NCBI RefSeq assembly: GCF_007833355.1
Contig: NZ_CP020914.1
Coordinates: forward strand, 2,838,047-2,902,046
Origin: Denitratisoma sp. DHT3
GTDB lineage: Bacteria > Pseudomonadota > Gammaproteobacteria > Burkholderiales > Rhodocyclaceae
DNA length: 64,000 bases
Reading direction: 5' to 3'
Shown here: one piece after another, positions 10,701 to 19,144 of the stretch
How positions within the stretch are numbered: the first letter of the stretch is position 1
How the letters are laid out: every line of letters begins with the position of its first letter
Made by a program: the position numbers and the translations under genes
The notes under the pieces: model-generated
What the model saw: the letters and a program-made list of their open reading frames with translations, nothing else
Databases searched by the model: none
Told to the model about the DNA's origin: nothing

Positions 10701-10788
10701 GGTGATCGGCGGCCTGGTCACCTCCACCGCGCTGACGCTGTTCATGCTGCCCATCCTGTTTCGCCGCCATGGCGTAGAAACTTCATGA
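7723..10788 (+). CDS. Heavy-metal RND efflux pump (CusA/CzcA family)
   Basis: A 1021-residue proton-driven inner-membrane pump of the HME-RND class with two halves of six TM helices and large periplasmic loops. LPIDAYPDVSSTQVKV near the N-terminus is diagnostic. The TM4 block is AIAIGMLVDAAVVVVEN, which lacks the DFG seen in Zn/Co/Cd-type CzcA pumps and is closer to the monovalent (Cu/Ag) or uncharacterised subclasses. That subclass reading is inference. The second-half block FTNIPFAMIGGVFGL and the C-terminal FMLPILFRRHG are typical. It follows the adaptor gene with no gap and is followed by DUF3240 and the outer-membrane factor, forming one operon. Confidence 0.94.
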   Translation: MLARLIEFSLTQRLLVIVATVLLLGGGVAAFRELPIDAYPDVSSTQVKVIVKAPGMTPEEVEARIVTPIELELLGIPDKRMVRSVSKYAIADITLDFQDGTDIYWARQQVSERLAGVMADLPAGASGGLAPITTPLGEMLMFTIEGELSLAEKRTLLDWVIRPQLRTLPGVAEVNSLGGEVRSFEVVPDLVALKARGLGLAELRQALEANNRNEGAGRLTEGEESLLVRIEGGAKTLADIAGIVVASRDGGVVRVGDVAQVRIGSLSRYGFVTHGGREEAVEGLVLGLRGANARQVVDGVKARLAEIRQTLPEGVSTRIFYDRGALVERAVGTVSKALGEAIVLVLALLLAFLGGLRPALVVASVLPLAALITFVMMHLFGMSANLMSLGGLAIAIGMLVDAAVVVVENVESELARGGQDALPLRHRIYRAVREVAQPVASGMAIIVIVFLPLLTLQGLEGKLFTPVALTIVFALSGSLLLSLTVIPVLASLLLKPAAEHREPWLPRRLTALYTPLLNRALARPRQVIVTALTLLALTGGAFLLLGKTFMPAMDEGDLLMQVAKLPSIGLDTSAAIDLTVQRALLAEVPEISDIVARTGSDELGLDPMGLNETDAFLVLKPRAQWRKPDKEWLTEEVRRVMAGFPGLDISFTQPIEMRVAEMLTGTRGDLAVKIHGGDLNELNALAERMAALLKGIPGAQDVLTVKNEGVQYYAVEVDRLAAGRLGFSVEDVAGVLRAQVEGQPVGLVLEGHRRTPLVIRGGEDVRLSPAAFANTQLALKDGGSVALSSLARLKRLAGPVKVDHENAQRMVVVQANVSGRDLVGFVDEARRRTAAEIELPTGYAVAWGGQFENQQRAAQRLALVVPVALALIFLILFATLGSVRQAVLVFTNIPFAMIGGVFGLLLSGEYLSVPASVGFIALLGIAVLNGLVMISYFNQLLAQGMPIAQVVVEGARRRLRPVLMTATITALGLVPLLFAAGPGSEIQKPLAIVVIGGLVTSTALTLFMLPILFRRHGVETS

Positions 10789-10800
10789 TGAGACCCCGAG

Positions 10801-11115
10801 ATGCGACCCGATAGCGATGCCTGCCTGAAGCTGATCCTGCCGCGTGCGCTGGAGGAGCAGGTGGTGGAGTTCCTGCTGCACCGTCCGCAGCTGGCCGGCG
10901 CCTTCGTCGCCTGCGCGGTGGATGGCCATGGGTCGTCCCGATTCATGGTCAGCGCCGGCGAGGAGGTGCGGGGGCGGACGGAGCGGGTGAAGATCGAAAT
11001 CCTCACCCGCGAGGACATGGCGCGCGAGCTGGTGCAGGAACTGCGCGCCCTGCTGCCGGACACCAACGTCAGCTACTGGATCACCGCGGTCCTGGCCGCC
11101 GGGAGTTTTTCATGA
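10801..11115 (+). CDS. DUF3240 family protein of efflux operon
   Basis: A 104-residue soluble protein with no signal peptide or TM helix. The pattern CLKLILPRALEEQVVEFLL ... ARELVQELRALLPDTNVSYWI matches the DUF3240 family, a small ferredoxin-like/PII-like fold repeatedly found inside metal-RND operons. It lies 12 nt after the pump gene, and its stop overlaps the start of the TolC-family gene by 4 nt (ATGA). A regulatory or metal-sensing role in assembling or gating the efflux complex is plausible, but I know of no established function. Confidence 0.82.
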   Translation: MRPDSDACLKLILPRALEEQVVEFLLHRPQLAGAFVACAVDGHGSSRFMVSAGEEVRGRTERVKIEILTREDMARELVQELRALLPDTNVSYWITAVLAAGSFS

Positions 11116-12410
11116 ACGGCCGCCGCTTGCTGTCGGGCGGGATCGGACTGCTGCTCGCGCTGCCGGCCCTGGCTGCGCCATCCGCTCCATCCGCCGACCT
11201 GCCGCCGACGGAGATCGCGGTCCGTGTCCTGGATGCCCATCCCCTGGTCCGCGCCGCCGAGTCGGGCGTCGCGCTGGAGCGGGCGCGCAGCGATCAGTTG
11301 GAGGCCGGCCCGCACGAACTGGCGCTGACCGTGGGCGGCGGCCGCCGCCGCGAAACGCTGGCCGAGACGCGCTACGCCGAGAAGGAAATCGGTTTGCAGC
11401 GGGCGTTCCGCCTGCCGGGCAAGCGCGGCGTCGACGTTCAGCTGGGCGCCGCCGGCGTCGCCCAGGCCCAGGCCCAACTGGGCGACGCCCGCCACGAAGC
11501 CGCGCGCCTGCTGCTCGCGCTCTGGTTCAACATCCGGCGCGAGATGGCGGCGGTCGACGAATGGCGCGCCGAGGCCGAGGTGCTGCAGGAGCAGGCCCGC
11601 GCCGCGCGGCGCCGGGTGGAGCTGGGCGACGCCGCCGCCCTCGAACAGTCGCTGGCGGAGGCGCAGCTGGCGCAGGCCGAGGCGCAGTCCAGCCAGGCCC
11701 GGAGCCGCCTGCAACTGGCCCGCAACGAACTGGCCCAGCACTTCCCGGCCTTGCCGCCGCCGGTCGACGCCGCGCTGGCGGAGCCGCAGCCGCCGGCCGC
11801 GGAGGACTGGCGGGAACGGCTGTTGAACCACAACCACGCGCTGGCGGCGGCGCGCGCCGCCGCCCAGCGCCAGCGCATCGGCGCGGATCGGGCCGAACGG
11901 GAACGCCTGCCGGACCCGACGCTGGGGCTGCGCTGGTCATCGGAGCGGGACGGGCAGGAAAAGCTGTTCGGGGTGCAACTGACCATTCCCCTGCCCGGCG
12001 CCGCCCGCGCCGCCGCCAGCCGCGGCGCCCAGGCCGAGGCCGAGGTCGCCAACGCCAGGGAGGCGTTGGCGCAGGCGGCGGCCGAAGCCGATGCCCGACG
12101 CGCGGTGACCCAGGCCGACGCCGCCTACCGTCAGTGGCAGCAGCAGGCGCGGGTGGCGGAACGCATGGAAGCCAACGCCCGCCTGCTCGACCGGGCCTGG
12201 CGTCTGGGCGAAGGCCAGTTGGCCGAGTTGATCACCGCCCGCCGCCTCGCCATCGAGGCGCGTCTGGGCGCGGCCCAGGCGCGCGCGGACGCGCAGGAGA
12301 GCCGTTACCGGCTATTGCTCGACGCCCACCAGCTCTGGCCGCTGGATACGTGCGCGGCCCACGGGCCGTCGGGGGAGGACGGCAGGAGTCGGCATGCGGA
12401 GTGTGATTGA
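11112..12410 (+). CDS. Outer-membrane efflux channel, TolC/CzcC family
   Basis: A 432-residue TolC-family protein with an N-terminal signal sequence (LLALPALAAPSAPSADLP) and no lipobox Cys. Two outer-membrane efflux repeats are visible as long Ala/Arg/Glu-rich helices (about residues 40-210 and 240-410), including LPDPTLGLRWS, a typical beta-strand entry. It completes the tripartite metal exporter with the adaptor and RND pump. It is the last gene of the operon; no clear rho-independent terminator follows before the convergent VOC gene. Confidence 0.88.
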   Translation: MNGRRLLSGGIGLLLALPALAAPSAPSADLPPTEIAVRVLDAHPLVRAAESGVALERARSDQLEAGPHELALTVGGGRRRETLAETRYAEKEIGLQRAFRLPGKRGVDVQLGAAGVAQAQAQLGDARHEAARLLLALWFNIRREMAAVDEWRAEAEVLQEQARAARRRVELGDAAALEQSLAEAQLAQAEAQSSQARSRLQLARNELAQHFPALPPPVDAALAEPQPPAAEDWRERLLNHNHALAAARAAAQRQRIGADRAERERLPDPTLGLRWSSERDGQEKLFGVQLTIPLPGAARAAASRGAQAEAEVANAREALAQAAAEADARRAVTQADAAYRQWQQQARVAERMEANARLLDRAWRLGEGQLAELITARRLAIEARLGAAQARADAQESRYRLLLDAHQLWPLDTCAAHGPSGEDGRSRHAECD

Positions 12411-12538
12411 TTCCTGATGGGATACAATCAAAAGCCAAAATGGATGGCCTGAAATTCACCTCCAAATGGTGTCTGGGTGTGCTTCTGGCAATGCCAGGGC
12501 TATTGGTCTGATTGGTTCCCTGATCGCTACAATCTTGT

Positions 12539-13015
12539 TCAGTACCCGGCGAGCCTGGCGAAGGCCGCCACCACTTCCGGCGGCGCCTGCACCAGTTCGA
12601 TCAGCACGCCCTCGCCGCCGATCGGGAATTCGTCGTTGCCCTTGGGGTGCAGGAAGCAGATGTCGAAGCCGGCGGCGCCCTTGCGGATGCCGCCCGGCGC
12701 GAAGCGCACGCCGTTGGCCGTGAGCCACTCCACGGCCTTGGGCAGATCGTCGATCCACAGGCCCACGTGATTCAGCGGCGTGGTGTGCACGGCGGGCTTC
12801 TTCTCCGGGTCCAGCGGCTGCATCAGATCCACTTCCATCTTGAAGGGGCCGCTGCCCATGGCGCAGATGTCCTCGTCGACGTTTTCCTTCTCGGAGACGA
12901 AGTTGCCGGTGACTTCCAGGCCGAGCTTGTCCACCCAGAGGGTCTTGAGTTTTTCCTTGGAGGGGCCGCCGATGGCGATCTGCTGGATGCCGAGGACCTT
13001 GAAGGGACGGGTCAT
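12539..13015 (-). CDS. VOC (glyoxalase/epimerase-like) protein
   Basis: A 158-residue vicinal-oxygen-chelate protein made of two beta-alpha-beta-beta-beta modules. Putative metal ligands fall where the family expects them: Q in GIQQIAIG, E in FKMEVDL, H in LNHVGLWI and E in VLIELVQAP, a layout like methylmalonyl-CoA epimerase or glyoxalase I. Translation starts inside the last 4 nt of lgt (ATGA), so it is co-translated with lgt although the functions look unrelated. The substrate is unknown. Annotation as lactoylglutathione lyase would be too specific. Confidence 0.82.
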   Translation of the reverse strand: MTRPFKVLGIQQIAIGGPSKEKLKTLWVDKLGLEVTGNFVSEKENVDEDICAMGSGPFKMEVDLMQPLDPEKKPAVHTTPLNHVGLWIDDLPKAVEWLTANGVRFAPGGIRKGAAGFDICFLHPKGNDEFPIGGEGVLIELVQAPPEVVAAFARLAGY

Positions 13016-13806
13016 GGTTTTTCCTTGTGACGATAAGCGATGAGAATCAGGGCCACGCCGAGGACGACCATCGGCAGGGACAGCCACTGCCCCATGCTGA
13101 CGGCGTAGGAATGGCCGAAGATGCCGGCGTCCGGTTCGCGGAAATATTCGCCGAGCCAGCGGAACACACCGTAGCCGACGAGGAAGGCGCCGGACACGGC
13201 GCGCGCGGGGCGCGGCCGGGCGGCGTAGAACCAGAGGATCAGGAACAGCAGCAGACCCTCCATTCCCGCCTGATAGAGCTGGGAAGGGTGGCGCGGCTGG
13301 GCGTCCACGTGGGGGAAGACCATCGCCCAGGGCAGGCTCGGGTCCGCCACGCGGCCCCAGAGTTCGCCGTTGATGAAATTGCCGATGCGCCCGGCCAGCA
13401 ACCCGGTGGGCACCAGCGGGGCGATGAAGTCGGTGACGGCCCAGAAGCCGCGCCCGGTCTTCCTGCCCCACAGCGCCATCGCCGCCAGCACGCCGAGAAA
13501 GCCGCCGTGGAAGCTCATGCCGCCTTTCCAGACGGCGAGAATCTCCGCGGGGTGGGCGAAATAGTAGCCGGGCTCGTAGAACAGCACCTGGCCCAGCCGT
13601 CCGCCGATGATCACCCCCAGCACGCCGTAGAACAGCAGATCGTCGATGTCCTGGTACGACCAGCCCGGCGCCAGCCCGCGCCGGATGCGGGTGCGGCCGA
13701 GAACGACGAACAGGACGAAGCCCGCGAGGTACATCAGGCCGTACCAGTGGACGGCGAGCGGCCCCAGGCGCACGGCGACGGGATCGATGGCGGGAAAGGT
13801 CAGCAT
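13012..13806 (-). CDS. lgt: Prolipoprotein diacylglyceryl transferase
   Basis: 264 residues, the usual Lgt length, with about seven TM helices. It transfers diacylglyceryl from phosphatidylglycerol to the lipobox Cys of prolipoproteins at the inner membrane. The family signature is complete in [14 protein letters not shown] (about residues 140-153), and [11 protein letters not shown] near the N-terminus contains the conserved His/Tyr block. Its client in this window would include the lipoprotein MltA. It overlaps the VOC gene start by 4 nt. Upstream lies dispersed-repeat copy A rather than a co-directional gene. Confidence 0.96.
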   Translation of the reverse strand: MLTFPAIDPVAVRLGPLAVHWYGLMYLAGFVLFVVLGRTRIRRGLAPGWSYQDIDDLLFYGVLGVIIGGRLGQVLFYEPGYYFAHPAEILAVWKGGMSFHGGFLGVLAAMALWGRKTGRGFWAVTDFIAPLVPTGLLAGRIGNFINGELWGRVADPSLPWAMVFPHVDAQPRHPSQLYQAGMEGLLLFLILWFYAARPRPARAVSGAFLVGYGVFRWLGEYFREPDAGIFGHSYAVSMGQWLSLPMVVLGVALILIAYRHKEKP

Positions 13807-13876
13807 TGGCGTGGAATCGCGAATTGAAACGGCCAGTCAAACATACGTGCGCGGGAACCGGGATGGAGAGAGCTTA

Positions 13877-14072
13877 GGACGAGCTTTTCCGCCGCGTCGT
13901 CCCGAAGGATGGCGAAGGGATGGAATGCCGAAAAAGCTTTTCCGCCGCGCCGCCGCAAGGAAAAGCGGCACGCGGCGAAGCCGCAACGCATCGGTGTCGC
14001 CACAGCGTTCCCCGTAACTTCGAGCGCAGCGAGCAAATGAGAACCCCCCGGAGGGGGGCGAAGGGGGGCGAG
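13877..14072 (-). repeat. Dispersed GC-rich repeat, copy A
   Basis: Read on the minus strand, it begins CTCGCCCCCCTTCGCCCCCC 5 nt after the stop of the SDR gene and runs about 196 nt. It carries a CTCGCTGCGCTCG block, GGGGAACGCTGT, CACCGAT, then GCCGCTTTTCC and GGCGGAAAAGC, which can pair as a hairpin, and ends with a second GCGGAAAAGC. The same ordered blocks recur at 19145-19284 and 53997-54190 (plus strand). No transposase lies inside it, so it resembles a REP/MITE-like intergenic element. Confidence 0.8.
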
Positions 14073-14077
14073 CCTTC

Positions 14078-14851
14078 TCACACCGGCAAGCCCCGCGGCT
14101 TGCGTTCGGCGCGGGCGAACAGGGCGTCGTAGAGCGCGTCGGGCAGCAGGCGCAGCAGCCGGGCGGCGATCGCCATCTGCCAGGGCAGCACCGCGTAGCT
14201 CGGGCCGCGCCGGATGATGCGGGCCATGCGCCGGGCGGCGGCCTCGGCCGACAGCATGAAGGGCATCGGGTACTGATTCACCGCCGTCATCGGCGTTTCG
14301 ATGTAGCCGGGGGCGATCGTCACCACCTTGATGCCGCTGCCGTACAGTTCGACGCGCAGGCTTTCCAGGTAGGCGATCGCCGCCGCCTTGGAGGCGCAGT
14401 AGGCGCCGGCACCGGGCAGGCCGCGGATGCCGGCCACCGAGGCGATGCCGACCAGGCGGCCGCGGCCGCTCTTGCGCATCGGTTCGACGAAGGGGTGGAA
14501 GGTGTTGACCATGCCCTGCACATTGACCGCGAGGATGCGGGAAAACACCGCCAGATCCTCGTCGGCCTCGGTCAGGGTGCCGGCGGAGACGCCGGCGTTG
14601 GCGATGACGATGTCGGGCACGCCGGCCCGCTGCATGAAGTCGCCGGCGGCATGGGCCAGCGCCGCCGCGTCGGTCACGTCCAGGGGGTAGATGAAGATTC
14701 GTCCGGGCAGTGTGGCGGCCAGCGTCCGCAGGGCGTCGCCGCTGCGCGCCACCAGCCCCAGGCAGGCGCCGCTGGCGGCGTAATGCCGCGCCAGGGCGGC
14801 GCCGATGCCGGAGGACGCCCCGGTGATCCAGACCCGAGGCGCGCACGCCAC
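14078..14851 (-). CDS. Short-chain dehydrogenase/reductase
   Basis: A classical SDR of about 257 residues. The Rossmann motif TGASSGIG, NAGVSAG and the catalytic YCASK (Tyr-x-x-x-Lys) are present; the Ser lies in GIASVAG. I choose GTG 14851, one nt past the dsbA stop, with AGGGA upstream. A start at 14896 inside dsbA would add a non-homologous tail. The C-terminal hydrophobic/basic tail (AIAARLLRLLPDALYDALFARAERK) is typical of membrane-associated sterol/fatty-acyl-type SDRs. It is last in the argS-SPOR-dsbA operon. The substrate is unknown. Confidence 0.85.
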   Translation of the reverse strand: MACAPRVWITGASSGIGAALARHYAASGACLGLVARSGDALRTLAATLPGRIFIYPLDVTDAAALAHAAGDFMQRAGVPDIVIANAGVSAGTLTEADEDLAVFSRILAVNVQGMVNTFHPFVEPMRKSGRGRLVGIASVAGIRGLPGAGAYCASKAAAIAYLESLRVELYGSGIKVVTIAPGYIETPMTAVNQYPMPFMLSAEAAARRMARIIRRGPSYAVLPWQMAIAARLLRLLPDALYDALFARAERKPRGLPV

Positions 14852-14852
14852 C

Positions 14853-15488
14853 TTATTTGCGTCCCTGTTCGGCGCGCGCCTTGGCCACCAGGCCATTCAT
14901 CACGGCCTGGAAGCGTTCGGGCGACATCTCGGCCGGTTCGATCAGGCGGTAGCGGCCGCCCACCACCACGGCCGGCACGGCATCGATGCGGTGGCCCGCG
15001 TTCAACTGCTCCGCCTGCTTCACCTTGGACAGGACGGTGAAGGAGTTGTAGATGTCGGTGAATTTCTTCGCATCCACGCCTTTCTTGCCCAGCCATTCGG
15101 CGAAGCCGGCTTCACGGATGGGGTGCAGTTCCCGGCTTTCATGGATGGCGCTGAAGATCTGGGCGCGCAGCTTGTCCTCCAGGCCCATCGCGTCCAGCGC
15201 GTAGAACAGTTTGGCGCCCGGCAGCCAGGGGCGCGCGGCGCCGGGCACACGGCGGAAGCCGACGTCCTTGGGCAGGGTCTTCAGCCACTGGTTGAGGGCG
15301 CCCTCGAAATGAAAGCAATGGGGGCAGCCGTACCAGAAGAATTCGGTCACTTCGATCTTGCCCGGACTCTCGGTGGCCTGCGGCGGGTTGAGCGTCACGT
15401 AGTCCTTGCCTTCCACCGGATCGGCCGCCAGGGCGAGCGTGGCCGTGGTCAGGAACAGGGCTGCGAGGAGAGACTTGAGAAAGCGCAT
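14853..15488 (-). CDS. dsbA: Periplasmic thiol:disulfide oxidoreductase DsbA
   Basis: 211 residues with signal peptide MRFLKSLLAALFLTTATLALA. The active site is C55-P-H-C58 in the thioredoxin fold, and the cis-proline loop is in DAVPAVVVGG. It introduces disulfides into secreted proteins and is re-oxidised by DsbB through the quinone pool. It lies 13 nt after the SPOR gene and is followed by the SDR gene. Length and motif match DsbA rather than DsbC/G. Confidence 0.95.
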   Translation of the reverse strand: MRFLKSLLAALFLTTATLALAADPVEGKDYVTLNPPQATESPGKIEVTEFFWYGCPHCFHFEGALNQWLKTLPKDVGFRRVPGAARPWLPGAKLFYALDAMGLEDKLRAQIFSAIHESRELHPIREAGFAEWLGKKGVDAKKFTDIYNSFTVLSKVKQAEQLNAGHRIDAVPAVVVGGRYRLIEPAEMSPERFQAVMNGLVAKARAEQGRK

Positions 15489-15501
15489 GGATGACTCCTG
15501 G

Positions 15502-16182
15502 TTATTGTTTGCCGGACTTGGCTTCGGCCCGGCTTTCCGCTTTAGGTTCCGCGGCGGCGGCGTTATCGGCGGCGGCGGCGGCCTTGACCACGGTGGCCTG
15601 GACGCCGCCTTGAGCCAGCTGGTTGCGGACCCGGTTCATCTCCTCCGGCGTGGCGAAGGGGCCGATCCGCACCCGGTGCAGGGTGCCCTTGTCGGCGACG
15701 TTCACCTGCTGCACGCTGGCCTCGACCCCCATCAGGGCCAGCTTGGCCTTGAGGTTGTCGGCGTCGGCGGGTTTCTGGAAGGCGCCGGCCTGCAGGAGGA
15801 ATTGGGGGGATTGGGCCGCCGGCGCCGTGGCGCGCGGCTCGCCGTCCGCCGCGGGCGGCGTTGCGCCGGGCGCCGCGCCTTCCTGGCCGCCGGGCAGGAT
15901 CTTGTAGAACTCGAAACGGGGCTTCTCGGTCACCTTGTCGCCGGGTTTGCCGGGCAGCGGCAGCGGCGCCTGGGAGGATTCGGCTTGGGAGGCGGCGGCC
16001 GGCTCCTCGGCGCGGTGGGCGCGTTCCTGGAACGGCAGCGGGGCGCGGTTCAGGTACCAGACCAGGCCGAAGGCGATCGCCACGCCGATCACCAGGCCGA
16101 TGAACATGCCGAGCAGGGTGTTGCCGCGGCTTTTCTGTTGCGGCCTGTTGTTGTGGTTGCGGGGTTTGCCGTCGCGTGTCAT
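15502..16182 (-). CDS. SPOR-domain cell division protein (FtsN-like)
   Basis: 226 residues: a short basic cytoplasmic tail, one TM segment (about 23-44, LLGMFIGLVIGVAIAFGLVWY), a Pro/Ala/Gln-rich periplasmic linker, and a SPOR domain (about 128-200, FLLQAGAFQKPADADNLKAK). SPOR domains bind denuded septal peptidoglycan. The layout fits FtsN/DedD-type division proteins, as the gene after argS in many betaproteobacteria. An Ala/Glu-rich tail follows the SPOR domain. It starts 1 nt after argS ends, so tight coupling is expected. Confidence 0.87.
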   Translation of the reverse strand: MTRDGKPRNHNNRPQQKSRGNTLLGMFIGLVIGVAIAFGLVWYLNRAPLPFQERAHRAEEPAAASQAESSQAPLPLPGKPGDKVTEKPRFEFYKILPGGQEGAAPGATPPAADGEPRATAPAAQSPQFLLQAGAFQKPADADNLKAKLALMGVEASVQQVNVADKGTLHRVRIGPFATPEEMNRVRNQLAQGGVQATVVKAAAAADNAAAAEPKAESRAEAKSGKQ

Positions 16183-16183
16183 G

Positions 16184-17917
16184 TCACATGTTCTCCGGGG
16201 CGGAAACGCCCAATAGACGCAAGCCGTTGGCCAGCACCTGGCGCACCGCCTGGGCCAGCGCCAGGCGCGCCAGTTTCTGGGATTCGTCGTCCACCAGCAG
16301 GCGCTCGGCGTTGTACCAGCTGTGGAATTCGCCGGCCAGGTCCTTCAGGTAGAAGGCCAGGGAATGGGGGGCGTAGTCGCGCGCGGCGACTTCGATCAGG
16401 CCGGAGAACTCGCGCAGCCGGGCACACAGCGCCAGTTCCCGTTCGCTCTCCAGCGGCGCCAGGTCGACGCCGGCCAGGGTCGCCGGTGCGCCGCCCCACT
16501 GGCCGAGCACCGAGCAGATGCGGGCGTGGGCGTACTGGACGTAATACACCGGGTTGTCGTTGGACTGCGACTTGGCCAGTTCCAGGTCGAAGTCCAGCGA
16601 CTGGTCCTGCTTCCTCAGCATGTAGAAGAAGCGGCAGGCGTCGTTGCCGACCTCGTCGCGCACCTGGCGCAGGGTGACGTATTCGCCGGCGCGGGTGGAC
16701 ATCGAGGCCTTGACGCCGTTCCTGAGCAGGGAGACGAACTGGATCAGGGTCACGTCGAGCGCGCCGTCGTCCTGGCCCATGGCCTTGAGGGCGCCGCGCA
16801 CGCGGGGGATGTAGCCGTGGTGGTCGGCGCCCCAGACGTCCACCACCCGCTCGAAGCCGCGCTCGAATTTGTTCAGGTGGTAGGCGATGTCGGAGGCGAA
16901 GTAGGTGAAGAGGCCGTTGTCCCGTTGCGCCACGCGGTCCTTCTCGTCGCCGAAGGTGGTGGAGCGGAACCACTTGGCGCCGTCCTGCAGGTAGATGTGG
17001 CCCTTGTCTTCCAGCAGGGCCACCGCCTTCTGCACCAGGCCGGTGTCGTAGAGCGAGCGCTCGGAGAACCAGACGTCGAAATGGACGCCGAATTCCTCCA
17101 GGTCGGCGCGGCCGTCCGCCAGTTGCTCGGACAGCGCGTGCTGGTGGATGTAGTGCCAGTCCTCGCCCAGCAGATCCTTGCCGGCGGCGATCAGGCCGTC
17201 CAGATGGGCCTCGATGTCGGCTTCGGGCGCGGGCGCGGCGGCCAGCACGGCCTCGGCGGGGCGCACGTATTTGTCCTGATGGGCCCGCTTCACCTGCTCG
17301 GCCATTTCCCGCACGTAGCCGCCCTGATAGGCGTTGGGCGGGAAGGGCACCCGCTCGCCGAACAGTTCCAGATAGCGCAGCCAGGTGGACACGGCCAGGA
17401 TGTCCATCTGCCGGCCGGCGTCGTTCACGTAGTATTCCCGGGTCACGTCGTAGCCGGCGAACGCCAGCAGCGAAGCCAGGCTGGCGCCGTAGGCGGCACC
17501 CCGGCCGTGGCCGACGTGGAGCGGCCCGGTGGGGTTGGCGGAAACGAACTCCACCTGGATCTTGCGGCGGCCGCCGACGGCGCTGCGGCCGAAGTCCAGG
17601 CCGCGTTCCAGCACTTCCTTCACCACCTGGGTCTTGGCGGCGGGCACCAGGGTGAAATTGATGAAACCGGCGCCCGCCAGCTCCACCTGCCGCACCCAGG
17701 GCGAGGCGGGCAACTCGCGCATCAGCCGCTCGGCGATCTGGCGCGGGTTGGCCTTCAGGGGCTTGGCCAACTGCATCGCCAGGTTGCTGGCGAAATCGCC
17801 ATGGCTGGCCTGCTTGGGGCGCTCGATCAGGATTTCCGCGTCGACGTGGTCGGGCGCGACGCTGGCAAGGGCGGTGCGAAGCAGATCGCAAAGATGCAGT
17901 TTGGGGTCGAAAGACAT
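16184..17917 (-). CDS. argS: Arginyl-tRNA synthetase
   Basis: 577 residues, normal for a class I ArgRS. The HIGH-type motif is HVGH at residues 134-137 and the KMSKS equivalent appears as KASMSTR near residue 400. The N-terminal Add-1 domain and the C-terminal anticodon-binding DALR domain (QKLARLALAQAVRQVLANGL) are both intact. The start MSFDPKLH at 17917 is chosen over 18022, which would add an unrelated Arg/Lys-rich tail. It charges tRNA-Arg with arginine and is the first gene of the argS-SPOR-dsbA-SDR operon. Confidence 0.97.
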   Translation of the reverse strand: MSFDPKLHLCDLLRTALASVAPDHVDAEILIERPKQASHGDFASNLAMQLAKPLKANPRQIAERLMRELPASPWVRQVELAGAGFINFTLVPAAKTQVVKEVLERGLDFGRSAVGGRRKIQVEFVSANPTGPLHVGHGRGAAYGASLASLLAFAGYDVTREYYVNDAGRQMDILAVSTWLRYLELFGERVPFPPNAYQGGYVREMAEQVKRAHQDKYVRPAEAVLAAAPAPEADIEAHLDGLIAAGKDLLGEDWHYIHQHALSEQLADGRADLEEFGVHFDVWFSERSLYDTGLVQKAVALLEDKGHIYLQDGAKWFRSTTFGDEKDRVAQRDNGLFTYFASDIAYHLNKFERGFERVVDVWGADHHGYIPRVRGALKAMGQDDGALDVTLIQFVSLLRNGVKASMSTRAGEYVTLRQVRDEVGNDACRFFYMLRKQDQSLDFDLELAKSQSNDNPVYYVQYAHARICSVLGQWGGAPATLAGVDLAPLESERELALCARLREFSGLIEVAARDYAPHSLAFYLKDLAGEFHSWYNAERLLVDDESQKLARLALAQAVRQVLANGLRLLGVSAPENM

Positions 17918-18063
17918 AGGCGGGGGTGAAATCGTTGCCGGAAACATGGACTTGCGTTTCATTATAACGGCCGGCGGGATATGATTTCGCCCTTTGCCAC
18001 GGCGGTTGCTGGCCTTTTCCACCGCCGGGTGTCATCCAGAAGACCGCTACCAAGGAGTTCGCC

Positions 18064-19137
18064 ATGACCGCAGCCGCCGACCTGCATCCCGCCCTCGACA
18101 CCAAGCTGTGCCGGATGACCGGCTGCAAGTACCCCATCGTCCAGTCGGCCATGGGCTGGGTGGCCACCGGCAGGCTCTGCGCCGCCACGGCCAACGCCGG
18201 CGCGCTGGGCTTCATCGGCTCGGCCACCATGGACCTGAAGCAGCTGGCGGAGGAGATCGCCTACGTCAAGGATCACACCGACCAGCCCTTCGGCGTGAAT
18301 ATGCGTTCCGATGCGCCGGACGCCGCCGAGCGGGTGCAGATGATCATCAAGTCCGGCGTCAAGGTGGCCGGCTTCGCGCTGGCGCCGAAGGAAAAACTGA
18401 TCAAGACCCTGAAGGACGCCGGCGTCGCCTGCATCCCCTCGATCGGCGCCAAGCGCCACGCGGAAAAGGTGGCGTCCTGGGGCGCCGACGCGCTGATCGT
18501 CCAGGGCGGCGAAGGCGGCGGCCACACCGGCTCGATCGCCACCACGGTGCTGCTGCCGCAGATCGTCGACGCGGTGGACATCCCGGTGATCGCCGCCGGC
18601 GGCTTCTGCGACGGGCGCGGCCTGATGGCGGCCCTGTCCTTCGGCGCCGAGGGCATCGCGATGGGCACCCGCTTCCTGCTGACCAAGGAGTCGCCGGTGC
18701 CGGAGAACGTCAAGGCCATCTACATCAAGGCCGGCGTCGGCGACACGGTGGCCACCGACCAGGTCGACGGCCACCAGCACCGCATGATCCGCAACGGCTT
18801 CGTCGACAAGCTGCTGACCTCGCCGGGCTGGAAGAACGCGCTGCTGGCGCTGGGCAACGCCCTGAAGCTGCGCGGCCTGACCCACATGTCGCTGACCGAC
18901 ATGATGAAGCAGGGCTGGTCGATGCGCCGCGACCACGGCTACGGCCTGGCCCAGGTGGTGATGGCGGCCAACACCCCGGTCCTGCTGCGCACCACGATGG
19001 TGGAAGGCAAGACCGAATTCGGCATCCTGCCCGGCGGCCAGGTGATGGGCCTGATCAACGAGATCGAAAGCTGCGACGAGTTGATCCAGCGCGTCGTTGC
19101 CGAAGCCACCGCCATCCTCGACCGTTTCCAGCGCTAA
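18064..19137 (+). CDS. IpdC-like FMN oxidoreductase (NPD/enoyl-reductase family)
   Basis: A 357-residue FMN TIM-barrel of the nitronate monooxygenase/FabK group. AAGGAG precedes the start. Key blocks are QSAMGWVATGRLCAATANAG, PFGVNMRSDAPDAAERV, IVQGGEGGGHTG with its catalytic His, and IAAGGFCDGRG for phosphate binding. These run closely parallel to what I remember of IpdC of the actinobacterial cholesterol ring C/D pathway, an enzyme acting on hydroxylated HIP-CoA, rather than to nitronate oxidases. The adjacent SDR and thioesterase genes support a CoA-thioester role. The steroid assignment is inference and needs a homology search. Confidence 0.72.
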   Translation: MTAAADLHPALDTKLCRMTGCKYPIVQSAMGWVATGRLCAATANAGALGFIGSATMDLKQLAEEIAYVKDHTDQPFGVNMRSDAPDAAERVQMIIKSGVKVAGFALAPKEKLIKTLKDAGVACIPSIGAKRHAEKVASWGADALIVQGGEGGGHTGSIATTVLLPQIVDAVDIPVIAAGGFCDGRGLMAALSFGAEGIAMGTRFLLTKESPVPENVKAIYIKAGVGDTVATDQVDGHQHRMIRNGFVDKLLTSPGWKNALLALGNALKLRGLTHMSLTDMMKQGWSMRRDHGYGLAQVVMAANTPVLLRTTMVEGKTEFGILPGGQVMGLINEIESCDELIQRVVAEATAILDRFQR

Positions 19138-19144
19138 AAATTGG

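Noticed and set aside
6544..10770. 1408-codon minus-strand frame opposite the metal efflux operon
   Set aside because: Composition (Gln, Arg, His, Ala runs) is that of an antisense shadow; the plus strand carries unmistakable RND genes.
12440..12511. Short hydrophobic frame MDGLKFTSKWCLGVLLAMPG after the efflux channel gene
   Set aside because: Only 23 codons, resembling a truncated signal sequence with nothing after it. It may be a relic but cannot be supported.
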